Virus record (IMG/VR): IMGVR_UViG_3300007734_000725
Coordinates: 1-53,221 of that record
From: a virus
Strand: one strand, 5' to 3'
DNA: 53,221 nt
Shown here: in pieces, positions 39,109 through 47,700 of the stretch
How positions within the stretch are numbered: position 1 is the first letter of the stretch
Layout: each line of letters starts with the position of its first letter
The notes under the pieces: model-generated
The model's input: only the letters and a program-made list of their open reading frames with translations
Told to the model about the DNA's origin: nothing
Databases searched by the model: none
Position numbers and translations under genes: made by a program

Positions 39109-39836
39109 TGGTTACAAAGAAACCCCCAGCAAAAGTGGCGCCTGTTAAACGGCGTACACCCAAGCCCAAAGCAGAGCAAACAATCAATGTGTCCGTTGCT
39201 GCGCCAGCGCCTGTAAAAGCTGAGGCCAAGAAAGACGACAGCGCTCTTGGAAAAGTCATAGGTTTGATTGAATGGGTTGATAACCCCTTTAAGTTGTTTA
39301 CCGTCATCCTGCTTTCGTTCCTTGCGTTTGCTGGATATTTTGCATGGGACTCACGTCAGGTCATTCTTCACGCCATCACCAACCAAGACAAGATGCCCCA
39401 GCTGGCCAAGCAAGAGAGCTTGCTTGCCCCAGCCCGTGGTTTGCTAAAAGATGTCGATGGTTTAGTTGTGCTGATTCACAAAGCCAATCTAGCAACCAAC
39501 AGCCGCACCACTGTGCTTGCGTTGAACGCCGACGGCTCACGAGAGAAAGCCATGGAGGGCACGGTGACGTCTCTCTTTAACGCCAGCGCAGACCGCAACG
39601 CCGCCATGGTGGCCATGCTAAACAACGAAATTCTCTGCGAAGAATTTAACCCGTCATCCAAGGTGGGTGAGTGGGGTGCAAAGCAAGGTGTCAAGTTCAT
39701 GTGCCGTGGATCTATCCCACCAGACTTAGGTAAGTTTGCAGGGTATATAGCGATCGGATTTAAGGAAAAGCCAGAAGATATTGCGGCTCTAAAAACACGC
39801 ATCAATTTGGCAGCAACTGATTTATCGGAGGAATAA
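39108..39836 (+). CDS. Membrane-anchored phage protein, 242 aa
   Basis: A basic, Pro/Lys/Ala-rich cytoplasmic tail (MVTKKPPAKVAPVKRRTPKP), one membrane segment (LFTVILLSFLAFAGYFAWDS, about 63-82) and a soluble C-terminal domain of about 160 aa with two Cys. N-in, C-out topology would place the domain in the periplasm. It may help host envelope disruption or superinfection control; not named. Confidence 0.65.
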   Translation: MVTKKPPAKVAPVKRRTPKPKAEQTINVSVAAPAPVKAEAKKDDSALGKVIGLIEWVDNPFKLFTVILLSFLAFAGYFAWDSRQVILHAITNQDKMPQLAKQESLLAPARGLLKDVDGLVVLIHKANLATNSRTTVLALNADGSREKAMEGTVTSLFNASADRNAAMVAMLNNEILCEEFNPSSKVGEWGAKQGVKFMCRGSIPPDLGKFAGYIAIGFKEKPEDIAALKTRINLAATDLSEE

Positions 39837-39838
39837 TT

Positions 39839-40333
39839 ATGTTTGATGTTTTAAGTGGTGGTATTCTGGGTTCCGTCTTTGGCGGTCTGTTTCGTATGGC
39901 CCCCGAGGTGCTCAAGTTTTTTGATAAGAAGAACGAGCGCCAACACGAACTGCTAATGTTCTCTCGCCAGTGCGAACTGGAAACGCTGCGTGGACAACAG
40001 AAGCTAGCTGAGATTGGCGCGCAGCGCGAAGCCGCTATTGACGTAGGTGTCATGGATGCGTTTCAGTCTGCCATAGAACAACAAGCCACAATGGTCAAAG
40101 CCGCTGGTGGTTGGGCCGCGTCTTTATCCGCATCAGTCAGGCCGGTCGTTACGTACTGGGTCCTGTTTGTGTGGAGCTTCATCCACGTGTGGTTTGCGTG
40201 GAACGCATGGATCACTGGCGCGCCTCCCGTAGAAGTGTTCAAGATAATGATGTCGCCAGACTTCTCGGCATTGCTGGCTGGAACAATTAACTTTTGGTTC
40301 CTTGATCGTACCTTGGCTAAGCGTGGGTTATGA
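39839..40333 (+). CDS. Putative holin, 164 aa
   Basis: MFDVLSGGILGSVFGGLFRM then a charged helix KNERQHELLMFSRQCELETL, and two C-terminal membrane segments (VVTYWVLFVWSFIHVWFAW; FSALLAGTINFWFLDRTLA). The FDKKNERxHEL pattern with C-terminal hydrophobic helices is familiar from phage holin-like proteins next to endolysins. It overlaps the endolysin start by four bases, which is strong context. Would permeabilise the inner membrane at lysis. Confidence 0.7.
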   Translation: MFDVLSGGILGSVFGGLFRMAPEVLKFFDKKNERQHELLMFSRQCELETLRGQQKLAEIGAQREAAIDVGVMDAFQSAIEQQATMVKAAGGWAASLSASVRPVVTYWVLFVWSFIHVWFAWNAWITGAPPVEVFKIMMSPDFSALLAGTINFWFLDRTLAKRGL

Positions 40334-40779
40334 ACCTAGAACTAGCCGCTGCTTTGTGCCGTCAATTTGCGGGCTACCGCTCTAAGCCGTACCTATGTCC
40401 GGCCGGAGTGGCCACGATCGGCTACGGCTCAACGTACTACGCGGACAAGCGCAAGGTGACTTTAGAAGACGCGCCAATGGATGAGCCAACGGCACGAGCG
40501 CTGTTGATGATTGAGCTTGAGCACACGTACCTACCGGGTGTTTTGCGCAACTGCCCCGGCCTAATTACTGACGTTCGCAAGTGCAACGCGCTGGTGGACT
40601 TTGCCTACAATTTGGGGACCGGACGTCTCCAGACTTCTACCCTGAAGCGCAAGGTCAACGCCCAAGATTGGGAGGGCGCCAAAGAACAACTCATGCTTTG
40701 GACCAAAGGCGGCGGTAAAGTATTGCCCGGTCTTTTAAAACGCAGGCAAGCAGAATGCTTGTTGTTAAACGATTCTTGA
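40330..40779 (+). CDS. Endolysin, GH24 lysozyme-like, catalytic Glu replaced
   Basis: 149 aa. LCRQFAGYRSKPYLCPAGVA then TIGYGSTYY matches the GH24 (T4-lysozyme-like) active-site region, followed by ALVDFAYNLGTGRLQTSTL and a GLLKRRQAE end. In the family the helix reads FEG with the catalytic Glu; here it is F13-A14-G15 (codon GCG at 40369). The second and third positions are Cys23 and Thr29, as in E-C-T enzymes. Either a one-base error, a mutant, or an altered enzyme. No signal peptide; depends on the holin. Confidence 0.85.
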   Translation: MNLELAAALCRQFAGYRSKPYLCPAGVATIGYGSTYYADKRKVTLEDAPMDEPTARALLMIELEHTYLPGVLRNCPGLITDVRKCNALVDFAYNLGTGRLQTSTLKRKVNAQDWEGAKEQLMLWTKGGGKVLPGLLKRRQAECLLLNDS

Positions 40780-40787
40780 CGTAAAAT
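40759..40787 (+). promoter_or_regulatory. Late promoter 3
   Basis: TTGTTG, 17 bases, TAAAAT, lying over the end of the endolysin gene. Would transcribe the internal virion protein genes through a two-hairpin leader. Confidence 0.5.
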
Positions 40788-40789
40788 CT

Positions 40790-40836
40790 TTGCGGGGCCC
40801 CTGCGCCCGCAAGAGGCCGCCTAGAGCGGCTTTCTC
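40790..40836 (+). terminator. Two-hairpin leader with terminator-like second stem
   Basis: TTGCGGG/CCCGCAA (40790-40812) then GCCGC-CTAGA-GCGGC followed by TTTCTC (40816-40836). Layout equals the leaders at 17457-17528 and 25222-25275, though the T run is weak here, so termination may be inefficient. Confidence 0.5.
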
Positions 40837-40851
40837 ATTTGTGGAGCAAAT

Positions 40852-42051
40852 ATGGCTATAGCAAACAACCCGTTCGCTTTAAACACCACATCAGGGGCGA
40901 CCCTGCTTGGCGCAGCCACGGGCGCCATTGCCGCACCGCAGGCTACTGGCTACAACGCAGCGACCGCTGGCGCAGCCGGCTACACGGCCAAAGACGCTAA
41001 TCCTTTTGGATACAACGCCAGCACAATGACTGGCCAAGGATACGACGCCGGTTCGCGTACAGCGGCCGGGTATGACGCTTCTACAGCCCTTGGCACAGAC
41101 TGGACCGTTGGCAACAATCAAACAGTTCAAGGTCAAATAGGCGGCATCATTGCTGCCAACTCGCCTTTGCTTCAGCAAGCGCGTGCTAACTCTTTGGCCC
41201 AAATGAACCAACGCGGACTGGTCAATTCCAGCATGGCTTTGGGCGAAGGACAAAAAGCCGTTATCAATACTGCGCTGCCAATTGCCACGCAAGACGCGTC
41301 CACTTACGCCAACGCCGCTCAGGTTAACGCCAACGCCGCAAACCAGCGGGCGCAATTTAACGCTGGCCAAACTAATCAAGCCCTTGGTTTTACAGCCGGC
41401 GCTCAGAATCAAGCTGGCTCAGAAAATCTGGCTGCAGAAAATCAAGCTCTTGGTTTTACCGCAACAGCGGCCAATCAAGCTGCTTTACAAAATCAAGCCG
41501 CAGCAAATCAAGCTATGCAGTTTGGCGCAAACACTGCCAGCCAAACTTCTTTGGCTAATACCAATGCGGCCAATACGGCGGCCCAGTTTACAGCGGGCGC
41601 AACCAATCAAGCTGCGGCAACAAATGCCGCTGCTCAGAACGCTGCTGCTCAATTTACAGCGGCTAACCAGACCGACGTGTCTAAGCAATACGCCACTGCT
41701 TTGAACAGCACCGTTCAGAACATGATGGACCAATCGATGAAGTACGCGCTGTCCAATGCTGACGCGCAAACAAAGATTGAGCTGCAAAACATTGACGCTT
41801 CGACCCGCGCATCTTTGGCCCAGACTGAAGCCCTGTACAAAAATCAAATGCAGGCATCGGCCAGCACCAATGAGATTTTCCAGCAAGTGTCTAAGAACAT
41901 TGCTGACATCATGGCCAACCCCGATCTGGAAACCGCAGCAAAACAAACAGCCGTTGATTCACAGCAAACTTATTTGCAGAATTCGCTTAAGATTCTTAGC
42001 GCCACCTCTGGTATTAGCGGCTTAAAAGATCTGATAACTTGGTCGAAATGA
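40852..42051 (+). CDS. Repeat-rich internal virion/ejection protein, 399 aa
   Basis: N-terminal YxA-type repeats (TGYNAATAGAAGYTAK, GQGYDAGSRTAAGYDAST), then an Asn/Gln/Ala-rich helical region of repeated NQA and QFxAG words (about 155-285) and a C-terminal coiled domain. Strong Ala/Gln/Asn bias without aromatic residues is typical of internal head or ejection proteins. First gene after promoter 3. Family not recognised. Confidence 0.65.
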   Translation: MAIANNPFALNTTSGATLLGAATGAIAAPQATGYNAATAGAAGYTAKDANPFGYNASTMTGQGYDAGSRTAAGYDASTALGTDWTVGNNQTVQGQIGGIIAANSPLLQQARANSLAQMNQRGLVNSSMALGEGQKAVINTALPIATQDASTYANAAQVNANAANQRAQFNAGQTNQALGFTAGAQNQAGSENLAAENQALGFTATAANQAALQNQAAANQAMQFGANTASQTSLANTNAANTAAQFTAGATNQAAATNAAAQNAAAQFTAANQTDVSKQYATALNSTVQNMMDQSMKYALSNADAQTKIELQNIDASTRASLAQTEALYKNQMQASASTNEIFQQVSKNIADIMANPDLETAAKQTAVDSQQTYLQNSLKILSATSGISGLKDLITWSK

Positions 42052-42437
42052 CGCGTGAAGCCCTTCTCGAACCGATCATCTCTTCGGTCCGTAAGGGCAC
42101 GTCGCTGTCGCGCTACACGATTCTGGATTACTTTGCAGACTGGGATGTTCTCCCGTTTGATTTTGATGGGCAACACGTTTGGACCATGGTGGCCAAAGGG
42201 ACCGAAGTTCATTTTGCGCTTGCGCCCGGGTGGAAACCCAAGGCCAGCATGCGTGGGGCGGTCAGGTCTTTTCTTAAACCGGTGATTGAAAGACATGGGT
42301 TTTTGACTACGCGTGTAGCGCACGGGCGCGCGGCACAAAAAGAATTTGTAAAACGAATTGGCTTTAAGCCTACTTGGAAAGACGGGGACGTTGAGTATTA
42401 TCTGCTTGGCAGCCTACCCTTTGAGAGGAAAATATGA
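42048..42437 (+). CDS. gp13-like acetyltransferase-fold virion protein, 129 aa
   Basis: ATG at 42048 overlaps the previous stop (ATGA). MTREALLEPIISSVRKGTSL ... HVWTMVAKGTEVHFALAPGW ... AAQKEFVKRIGFKPTWKDGD. The F-x-K-R-x-G-F-x-P-T ending resembles GNAT folds as in T7 internal virion protein A, which lack known enzyme activity. The neighbours on both sides are internal virion candidates. Confidence 0.6.
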   Translation: MTREALLEPIISSVRKGTSLSRYTILDYFADWDVLPFDFDGQHVWTMVAKGTEVHFALAPGWKPKASMRGAVRSFLKPVIERHGFLTTRVAHGRAAQKEFVKRIGFKPTWKDGDVEYYLLGSLPFERKI

Positions 42438-43462
42438 TCAAGAAAATCTACATGTCTCGGGCTGAAACCCGGGCAATGGCAGCTGAGCATCCTATCGGCG
42501 ATCCCACCGGCGGCCCAGCCTACGGTGAGAAAAACGATCCGATCAGCGCGGCCATTTCAATTGGCACAATGTTTGCTACGGCCGAAGCCGGCTTTGCTGC
42601 TATGACGGTAATGCAAGGCATCACGTTTGCTGGCGCAGCGGTGAGCTTGGTTGGTAATATCACTGGCAACAAGAGCTTGATGAAGCTGGGTGCCATTGCT
42701 GGTATTGCTGGCGGCATAGGTGCTTTTGCTGAAAGCCAAGGCTTGTTTAGCTCCGGCAATCTTGGCGAATCTTTGGGTATGACCACCTCGATTCCTGACG
42801 AAGCCTTACGAGGTTCTGTGGCTGCCGGCGCTCAAACCCCTGTAGTTAACGGCGCTCAAACTAACCCCGTCGTCGACGCTGCTTCGGCGCCGTCTGTTGT
42901 AAATAATCAGCCCCTTAACGTCAACGCGCCCGGTGGTGGGGCCAATCCTCTTAACGCAGGCCCCGGCGGCTTTGCGTCAGAAAACGTGCAGGCTTTGACA
43001 CCGGCCCAACTTAACGCGCCTACGGCCAACACCTTTGGCCAGACACCCGGCCCAGCGGGCCCTAACGCTGTGGCCCCAGCGGGTCCCGGTTTTGTAGACT
43101 CTATCAAAGCCGGCAACTACGGCCAAGCCTTGAGCACCGCCGGCGGCAACGCCATGGACTTGTTGAAGAACAATCCAACTGGTGCCTACGTTGCAGCCCA
43201 AGCTGTTGGCGCTGTGGCCAACGTGCTCAGCGGCAAGACTGGTGCAGAGCTTGAGGCATTAAAAGCCAACACCGGATACGCCAACGCAAAGGCTTTGGAA
43301 GTGCAAGAAGCAATTGCCAAAGAACAACGGCGCCGTGCAAACCTTGCAAACGGTTACGCTAATGTCAAGATGGGTACCATGGCGGTAAATTCCAACGCTA
43401 ACATTACCCAGCCTTGGCAACAACAGGCTCCCGCTGGTTTGATTACCGGCGCACGCGGTTAA
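42434..43462 (+). CDS. Internal virion protein with hydrophobic segment, 342 aa
   Basis: MIKKIYMSRAETRAMAAEHP then a Gly/Ala hydrophobic stretch (GFAAMTVMQGITFAGAAVSL ... LMKLGAIAGIAGGIGAF, about 48-95) that could enter a membrane, an Asn/Pro/Ala-rich linker, and a helical C-terminus (NAKALEVQEAIAKEQRRRAN). Compatible with T7 gp14-like ejection proteins that line a channel through the envelope. Inference from layout. Confidence 0.65.
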   Translation: MIKKIYMSRAETRAMAAEHPIGDPTGGPAYGEKNDPISAAISIGTMFATAEAGFAAMTVMQGITFAGAAVSLVGNITGNKSLMKLGAIAGIAGGIGAFAESQGLFSSGNLGESLGMTTSIPDEALRGSVAAGAQTPVVNGAQTNPVVDAASAPSVVNNQPLNVNAPGGGANPLNAGPGGFASENVQALTPAQLNAPTANTFGQTPGPAGPNAVAPAGPGFVDSIKAGNYGQALSTAGGNAMDLLKNNPTGAYVAAQAVGAVANVLSGKTGAELEALKANTGYANAKALEVQEAIAKEQRRRANLANGYANVKMGTMAVNSNANITQPWQQQAPAGLITGARG

Positions 43463-43472
43463 GGAGAACATT

Positions 43473-43973
43473 ATGGCAACAGGACTAATTCAAGACGAGA
43501 TGGGTCGCCCAGAAGGCGACGACTTAACCAAAGAATCGGTTGAGGAAAATATCAAAATGCCGCCTGAGTTACAGGAGGCTTACGAGCGCGTGGTCATTGC
43601 TGGCATGAAAGTGATGTTCTCTAAAGAAAGTCACAAAGTCATGCTTGAAGAATTGCAGCGTGAAGGCCCTATGGACCAGCGCCTTGGTAAAGGTATTGCT
43701 GGCTTGATGTTGCTTTTGTTTAAAGAATCAAATGAAACAATGCCCCCGGCCGTAATCATTCCAGCTGGTATGAAGTTGATGATGGAAGCCGTAGACTTCA
43801 TGCGTGAGACCGACCTTGGCCAACCAACCAATGCTGAGATTGGCGGCGGCATGCAAATTATGATCTCAACAATCTTAGAAAAGTTTGGCGTTGCGCCAGA
43901 CAAAATGGAACAGATGTTGAACCAGTACAGCAACGAAAACATTCCGGCTGCACCGCAGCAGATGGGAGCTTGA
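43473..43973 (+). CDS. Virion-associated helical protein, 166 aa
   Basis: MATGLIQDEMGRPEGDDLTK ... KMPPELQEAYERVVIAGMKV. Met-rich amphipathic helices throughout (GKGIAGLMLLLFKESNETMP). A pattern seen in small proteins beside phage ejection proteins. GGAGAA ribosome site; the next gene begins two bases after its stop. Function unknown. Confidence 0.65.
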   Translation: MATGLIQDEMGRPEGDDLTKESVEENIKMPPELQEAYERVVIAGMKVMFSKESHKVMLEELQREGPMDQRLGKGIAGLMLLLFKESNETMPPAVIIPAGMKLMMEAVDFMRETDLGQPTNAEIGGGMQIMISTILEKFGVAPDKMEQMLNQYSNENIPAAPQQMGA

Positions 43974-43974
43974 T

Positions 43975-44757
43975 ATGGGTATCGCTGGCTTGATTGCTGC
44001 CGCTGTAGGCGGGGCTGCTGAAGGCTACGGCAAGGGCGCCGACATGGAAATGAAAAAGCAAAGTGAGCTGGATCTAAGGAAACAGCTTATGGATGCTGAG
44101 ACTGAAAGGCAGTTGCGTGTTGACGAGATCAAACGCGGCCGCGACATTACTGAGGAAACTCGTAAGATGTCTCCAGAGTACATTGCTCAAACCGTTGCTG
44201 CTGATTTGGCAAAAACTCAAGGGGGTCTTGCAAACCGCAAAACGGTGGCTCCTCAAGCAGCTGAGGTCGCAACCTCCGAGTACACCGCTAACAAACCTTT
44301 GGATATAACCAAAGCAGCGGATGCCGTTACCGCCAAGATTACAGAAACAACCTCGCTTTCGGGAAACAAAGACTATCTCAAAGGCGAGGCAGCTTTGAAC
44401 GAAGCCAAAGGCGCAGCCGGTATCAAGGCCGCTCAGATCCGCGCAGACTCTATCAAGGATCGTGCGGTTTCAGGCGGCGGTGGTGCTGTCAAAGTGCGCA
44501 GCACATACACCGATGATTCAGGCCAGAAGATTGCAGTCTTGTCTGACGGTACTACCAAGGTCCTTGGCAAGGCAGCTGACTACGATAAGACCTTGTCCAA
44601 CTTGGTTACCAAGATGGCCAAAGATGATTACAAGTTTGCTAAATTGCCGGAGGCTGAAAAGCGCAAGCAAGCTGAAGAGCGCTTGCGTGGTCAGATCGTT
44701 GTGCCTAGCAGCGGTCGAGACTTGTCTAAATACGAACGCGACGCAACCGCAGACTAA
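43975..44757 (+). CDS. Helical virion protein, 260 aa
   Basis: MGIAGLIAAAVGGAAEGYGK, a short hydrophobic Gly/Ala helix that could insert into membrane, then a charged helical domain (MKKQSELDLRKQLMDAETER) and YTDDSGQKIAVLSDGTTKV, a small beta segment. C-terminus charged. Likely an ejection protein partner located before the giant polyvalent gene. Confidence 0.65.
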   Translation: MGIAGLIAAAVGGAAEGYGKGADMEMKKQSELDLRKQLMDAETERQLRVDEIKRGRDITEETRKMSPEYIAQTVAADLAKTQGGLANRKTVAPQAAEVATSEYTANKPLDITKAADAVTAKITETTSLSGNKDYLKGEAALNEAKGAAGIKAAQIRADSIKDRAVSGGGGAVKVRSTYTDDSGQKIAVLSDGTTKVLGKAADYDKTLSNLVTKMAKDDYKFAKLPEAEKRKQAEERLRGQIVVPSSGRDLSKYERDATAD

Positions 44758-44765
44758 GGACCCAC

Positions 44766-47700
44766 ATGGCATTTGACGTCAAAGGTGCTTTAAAGGACGG
44801 ATATAGCCCGGCCGAAATCGCTGATTACCTTGCCAGCAAAAGAAACTTCGACGTTGCCGCCGCCCGCAAGGACGGCGTTAGCGACGACGAAATTATTAGC
44901 CATTTGGTAAGCCGGGTTGATGCCCCCAAAGCTGCGCCTGTGGAAGAAGCGCCCGCTGTGCCTGCGGCTGCCCGTGCGCCTGCGCCCGCTCCCGCGCCTG
45001 CTAAACCAGCCGATACCCGTGGCGTCTTGCAAAAAGTCAAAGACTTTGTCACGCCAGAATACAAGAGTGTGTTGGACACAGCGGCGCCTCCAACGGCGCA
45101 AGAACAACAAGCCGAGATCGACAAGCGCCTGAGTTACGGCGCAGGTCCAGTTAGCAAAGGCACTGTTGCCCAAGCTGATCTGGTCCGCAGCGGCATAACT
45201 CGGACAGAAGACGAGCGCGTCAAACAAGTAGCGCAGGAGATGGACCTGCGGGGCGAAGAATCTATTGGCGGGTTAATTGAGCGCGCTAAGAGGCCTGAGA
45301 ATGTAGCCGCCGCGCGAGACGCAAAAGCTGAAGAATTCCGTACCGCTGGGCAGTGGGCCTTTGATACATTGGTTTCCGCACCCGCTCAGTTTGGCGCGTC
45401 GTTTCTTAGCTTGCCCGTCAACATCATTGCGCCAAGCAGCGCCATTGGCGAAACACTTCGCAAAGCGCAAAAAGATTTTAAAGATCTTGAGTCAGATCAA
45501 CTTAAAGCTCGCCAAGCTCGCATGGCCGCCCGGGTCAATAACGAAGAAGGCTTTATCAATCAGTACGCAACAGTTGTTGGCGAGCTGGTGTCTAGCCCGT
45601 CAATGGCTTTGCAAGAAACGGTCAAGCAGGCCGGTTACTTCTTGGGTGTGCTTGGTTTGGCCAGAGCTGGAAGTGCGGCTGCCGGCGGCTTGGTTGGCCT
45701 TGCTGGCCGCGCAAGCCCGACGCTGGCGTTGGGCGAGGCTATCAGCGGTGGGGCTATTAAAACCGGCGCTCAAATAGCAGGGGCTGCCGTGGGCGGACGT
45801 ACGGCTTCCATGCTTATGGCCGGTGGTGACGCCGCAGGGTCTACTTACGAAGCACTGACAGACCCCAATAAAACACCGCTTAAAGAGTGGCAAAAGAACG
45901 AAGACTACCAACGCTTGACTGCCGGGGGGATGTCTAGCAAAGACGCAATCAAAGAACTTGCTACAACAAAAGCGCGCATTGCCGCTGCAATTGTGGCGCC
46001 GCTTGGCCTTTTTGGTTATGCCGGTGCTGAGGCTGCCATAGTTTCTCGGGGTATTGCCAAGTCTTTAAACCAGCGACTGGCAACCCAAAGCGGCGCAAAG
46101 ATTTTTGGCAAAGAACTTGTTGGCGAAAACATTGAAGAGATGGGAACTCAGCTGGGTAGCAACGTTGTTACCCAAACCGTAAACCCAAATCAAGATTTGT
46201 TAGAAGGTGTGGCCGAAGCCGGCGCTACCGCTACGGTAACCTCTGGCCCGTTCGCTGCGCTTGCAGCCAGAAACGAATACAAACAAGCTCTTGCTGGCCA
46301 ACCCGGGGGCGCGCAGTTTGCAGGCTCGGACCAAGCGGCTCGCTACTTACTTAATCCCCAGACTTACGACGCCCGGTTGATCAGCCCACTGGAAACGTCG
46401 GACCCGTCGCGCATCTTGCAATCGACATCGGTTGACGACGCGGTTGCATCGGCAAATGAATTGGCTGGATCGCTGGAGATCACCCCCGGCCCAGTCGCGC
46501 CAGCACCTTTAGGACCCATAGACACGTTGGGCCGGGTTGAGCCAACGTTTGATCCCAACGCCCCTCTGGCCCCACTGCCCGCCCTTGACACTATGCAGGC
46601 CCTTACCCTGCCTGAGCCAAGTGTTGCTACCGAACAACAGTTTGGTTTGGACAAGTTGCGTTTGAATGCGCCACGCCCACAAAAGATTCAAGGTGTTGCG
46701 GTTTCGCAACTGTCTGACGACCAGCTTCAAACCATTGCAACCGACGAATCCGTCCCCGCAATCACCCGCAGGGGCGCGTCAGTTGAGCTTACAGCGCGTC
46801 AAGCCGAAGGGGCTGGTACTACCCCAGCCACTGGACTTACAAACGCCCCTAGCGTACCATTGGCCAATGCACCAACCGACCAAAACGCAGGCATCATTGC
46901 CGACAAAACTCTTACCCTCCCAGAATCGGAAATGTCTGGTGCCGCAATTGCGCCAGTGGGAGGAGAGTCTGCCGCAGCCGGAGCTAGAGCAACTGCACAA
47001 GCTGCTATCGACAGGTGGGCTACTTCCAACGGTGTAGAAAGCCCGGCGATCTTTAACGCGTCTCCAGCAAATCTGGACAGCGCGATCAATGAAATTGCTC
47101 AGGCTTTAAACAGCCAATTCAGTGGTAGGGTTTACGCTTATAACGACGATCGCTCTAACGCCATAAACGGCGTGGCCATTGGCGGCACAGCCTTTATCAA
47201 TACCGCCAACGTTGACACCAACGTTGCGCGCACGGGCCTTCATGAATTCCACCACACGATTGAACAGCTTGCAAAGCTGGAAACCAATCAAGGCCTGACC
47301 GACACGCCGGCGCAGCGGTACGTGGCCAGCATGAACGGTGTCTTTGATGACATGACCGATGTGGGTAAGCGCGCATACCTTGAAAACTTCTTGCTGAAAG
47401 AAGAGCTGGATGCAATTGCAGATCCTGTTGCGCGAGAGCAACGCCTGCAAGAAGCTATGGCCGGCAAGACCATACGGTCTGAAATGACTGCCGACTTCCT
47501 AGGCAACAGGGCTACAGACAAGAAATTCTGGGAAGACGTGGCGGCTGCTGACCCACAAGGCTTTAAAGGTTTTGTCGACAGATGGATTAAGATCATTGAC
47601 AATTTGATCGACACGCTTAAAGGCACGGCAACTCAAGGCGGGAAAGAATCTGCCAAGGTCGACACCTACTTGCGCGATTTGAACAAGGCAAAAGCAATAG

